Source: Hetaerina americana (Eukaryota; Arthropoda; Insecta; Odonata; Calopterygidae). Taken from it: a DNA stretch of 64,000 bases. The number at the start of each line of letters is the position of its first letter. The first letter of the stretch is position 1. The position numbers were made by a program, and so were the translations under genes. Under the pieces are notes generated by a model that was not told the origin of the DNA, made no database searches, and saw nothing but the letters and a program-made list of their open reading frames with translations. The stretch covers positions 52,082,857 to 52,146,856 of the forward strand of contig JAKTNV010000003.1 in NCBI GenBank assembly GCA_022747635.1, read 5' to 3'. This document shows, one piece after another, positions 61,571 to 64,000 of the stretch.

Positions 61571-64000
61571 ATGTAAGATATTTTTTTACTGCTTCAAGAC
61601 CTGATCCAACAATGTAAAGCTTTCGAGAGGTCAACTTTTACGTGTCAGAATAAAACCCCGAACCTTGCTTATGACTTATAAAATACTATTTCCGAATTTG
61701 ATTTTGCCAGAGGAAATTGTTCGCAAAACACCCGAAGAAAATATAGATATTTGGATTTATTTACGAATTTTGTTGGGCTATAATAGGAGTTATTCTGAAC
61801 TCCAAGACTAAGCGCACCACATACCATGCTGAACGGCCTCATGTAAATGAAACGTCTTTGAGCGTTACTAAATCCAGATGGCGGATTTTATTGAATAATT
61901 CTCCATTTTCAATGGCGTGGTCACATAATTTAATCAAATTTGTCTTTCTCTATAAAAGTGACTTTCAGTAAATATGAAGAATTTAGAAGCTGACGATTAC
62001 TTAATAATATAATGTAAATATTCCACATTGTTTCCCAAGTAAACCCAAAAGTATTTTACAATGACCAGGATAAAACTATGAAATTAATACCACGTACTTG
62101 AAAAAGATACGCAAGGATAATTCAAGACCGGAGAGATAAGAAAGTAAATGACTACCTCCTCTTTGACTTTTCAAAGAAATGGAAAAACATACTAATCTTA
62201 ATGCTAATCCAAACTGCGAAAGATGCGTGACTGTAGCTTTAACGAAGTGATAGAAAAAGAGACTGAGTGAGGACTTTCGAATTATGATGTCACATAATAA
62301 TGCTAAAAGTTTATATGCCAAAGAAATTTACGAAAGAAAGGGCGTTTGGAGAAATGAGAAAGGAAAGTGATCTACGGAAGGAAGTAAGAAATATCGAGGA
62401 AGAAAAAGTTTGAAATGTTGGGGCAACTAATGAGACGAAAAAATATATTTATTCTCTAAATTGAGGAAGAGAGCGCATACTAGAGTGAGACTGAGGAAAA
62501 ATTACAACAAACTCGGGCAAGCTTAGTTGTGAAGTGGATGAAGGGTAGGTTGGCGGAGTTAGTGAACAGACGCCGGCATGCATACGAGGAGCTCGAAGGG
62601 GAAAAGCGGAAGCCGAACGGGAGAGGGCGAGTAAGGGCGGGTCACTCCATTTGAACGCCTCCCACGGTGGAAATCTCTGAGGCGGGGATACACCAGGGCT
62701 CTACGCCAGCCTCCCGTGTGTGATAGCTCGTCTCGGGAGCGAGCAAATCCAAGACGGAGGAAGGAGGAGGAGTTGGGGATCAAAGGGATATTTTAATGCC
62801 TTTCGCACCCCTTGACGCGCTTCCCTCCGTCTCCTTCATCGCACTACATTTGAGTTCGCCAGCTCCACCCGATTCACTCCTCCCCACCCCTGTGCTCTCT
62901 CTCTCGAGTGACCTTTTAACTCCTTCATCTCCGAACATACACACATGCAGGCGGGGAAAATGGTTCGCGAAAGCTAATGAGGACATCGTTGCCTGATTTC
63001 TGATTGCGTTGAGGAGGTCACCGCCGTGGGTTCTATGGTGAGATCATGGGGACTACGGAGAAATCATCCTCCGGAATGGAGGACCTCCATTCCGGAGAAA
63101 TCGGGGAAAGGGAGTCGGGTGGGCTGCTTTTCCTATGGGCCCGACTGCTGGGTTCGGGATTGACTTGAAGCTGGAAATTACGGCCAAGCATCTCCTATCG
63201 ATCCCTCACGGACAAGTCTCTGGCTTCCCTCCTTCCGCGTGTTGGCTGGCGGTGAGCACCCAGAGATCTTGCCGTTTGGCATTCACGCCAAACATCTTAT
63301 AAGATTCCTCCCGCCAAGGAAATGATTCCGCATTATCCAAATATTTAGTGTTGGTTCGTCTCCACGATAGATTTACCTGGGGAGAGCACCTGTATGTTCC
63401 TTTTCGTTCCCGGGTTAACTACACCGCTAAGCACTCAGTTTTTTCTTAGCATGAACTATATGGAATTTACTCTAATACAAAGGGAAGTAAAGTATTCAGT
63501 TAACATCGTTTCCGCTAAATATTGCCTAGAAATTTTACATCACTATTATTTTTTTAGGTTGTATTTACAGGTTGCTCATTTACTTAAAATCATCTCTTAA
63601 GAATTCAATCGGTGTAAAATTATAAAGCGCAAGGCCATTTGGCGAATCTTGCATAGAAAGCCTTCATCATTCACTCTTTATTCTTAAACTTATTTGTATA
63701 CCCGCTCGTCTAACTAGTTTTGTCCTAATTTTATAAACTTTAATGAGATCCGACTCAGCTTTATTGATAGTCGGAGGTTACGGTTACAGTGTGATATGCA
63801 AGGAGATTTCATTTCTGATGCATAATATACTCTTAGATGCATTTTTAAGGGTTTACCAATCACTGGAACCCGGCTTTTAATTTAGTCTCAGGTCTCTGAA
63901 AGACCTCGTTGCTTAAAAAACTCAGCCATTTGACAACATTTCCCGAGCGTGAAATCCATAAAAAGGGCATTTCAGCAAACACCCAATCTCAAAAATTCAC
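61571..64000. other. AT-rich DNA with a CpG-rich patch at 62520-63420
   Basis: The GC-rich patch has CT-repeat runs and short overlapping frames but no recognised coding. Flanks are AT-rich. Confidence 0.35.
63069..63097. repeat. 14-bp perfect hairpin
   Basis: CTCCGGAATGGAGG at 63069-63082 and its reverse complement at 63084-63097 around a single A. CGGAGAAATC occurs directly before and after, so the hairpin sits within a short direct repeat. Confidence 0.95.

Overview
The window looks like arthropod nuclear DNA, most likely from an insect. It is AT-rich and gene-poor, packed with decayed eukaryotic transposable elements (RTE-type and CR1/Jockey-like LINEs, mariner elements, Penelope-like elements, tRNA-headed SINEs, long TA microsatellites), with scattered CpG-rich islands and U2-type splice signals. 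I see no bacterial operon, rRNA, CRISPR array or virus. I cannot name the species.

The one host protein-coding exon I can support is at 4738-5697 on the + strand. It follows a good polypyrimidine/AG acceptor and carries the C-terminal cystine-knot (CT) domain of a CCN-family matricellular protein (the CTGF/CYR61/NOV relatives). All ten CT cysteines are present in the family order. The domain is split between the seventh and eighth cysteines by an in-frame charged/Gly-rich insertion of about 190 residues. A 3' UTR with AATAAA follows. The AT-rich DNA upstream (3340-4737) is probably the last intron; earlier CCN exons are not visible.

Layout: 1-1270 holds a broken gag/ORF1-like zinc-knuckle gene (- strand, running off the left edge). 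2000-3000 holds an RTE LINE 3' end next to an internally deleted mariner, then a SINE. 4738-6215 is the CCN terminal exon and UTR. 6.2-21.4 kb is AT-rich with two further SINE heads. 21486-22238 is a mariner deletion derivative with perfect inverted repeats. 22531-22702 is a near-perfect palindrome inside an 11-bp target duplication. 23.5 kb and 38 kb carry two related LINE C-termini. 38.8-42.2 kb is a nearly full-length but inactivated RTE LINE. 42.2-43.2 kb is a TA-array mosaic with a Penelope-like terminal repeat, a SINE head and a mariner C-terminus. 44.7-47.2 kb holds two RTE 3' ends back to back and a CR1-like LINE remnant. 50.8-51.1 kb is a candidate TATA promoter with a first exon. 57.6-59 kb is a Penelope-like element with a GIY-YIG endonuclease. 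CpG-rich islands without recognisable coding lie near 26.4-27.3, 32.2-33.5, 36.4-37.0, 43.4-44.2, 59.1-59.6, 60.9-61.5 and 62.5-63.4 kb.

The most notable observations are the expanded CCN cystine knot and the set of Penelope-like terminal repeats. The latter occur at three loci, two of them in inverted or palindromic form, with hammerhead-ribozyme-like stem-loops. Apart from the CCN exon, nothing here forms a pathway; the rest is a layered record of transposon insertion and decay.
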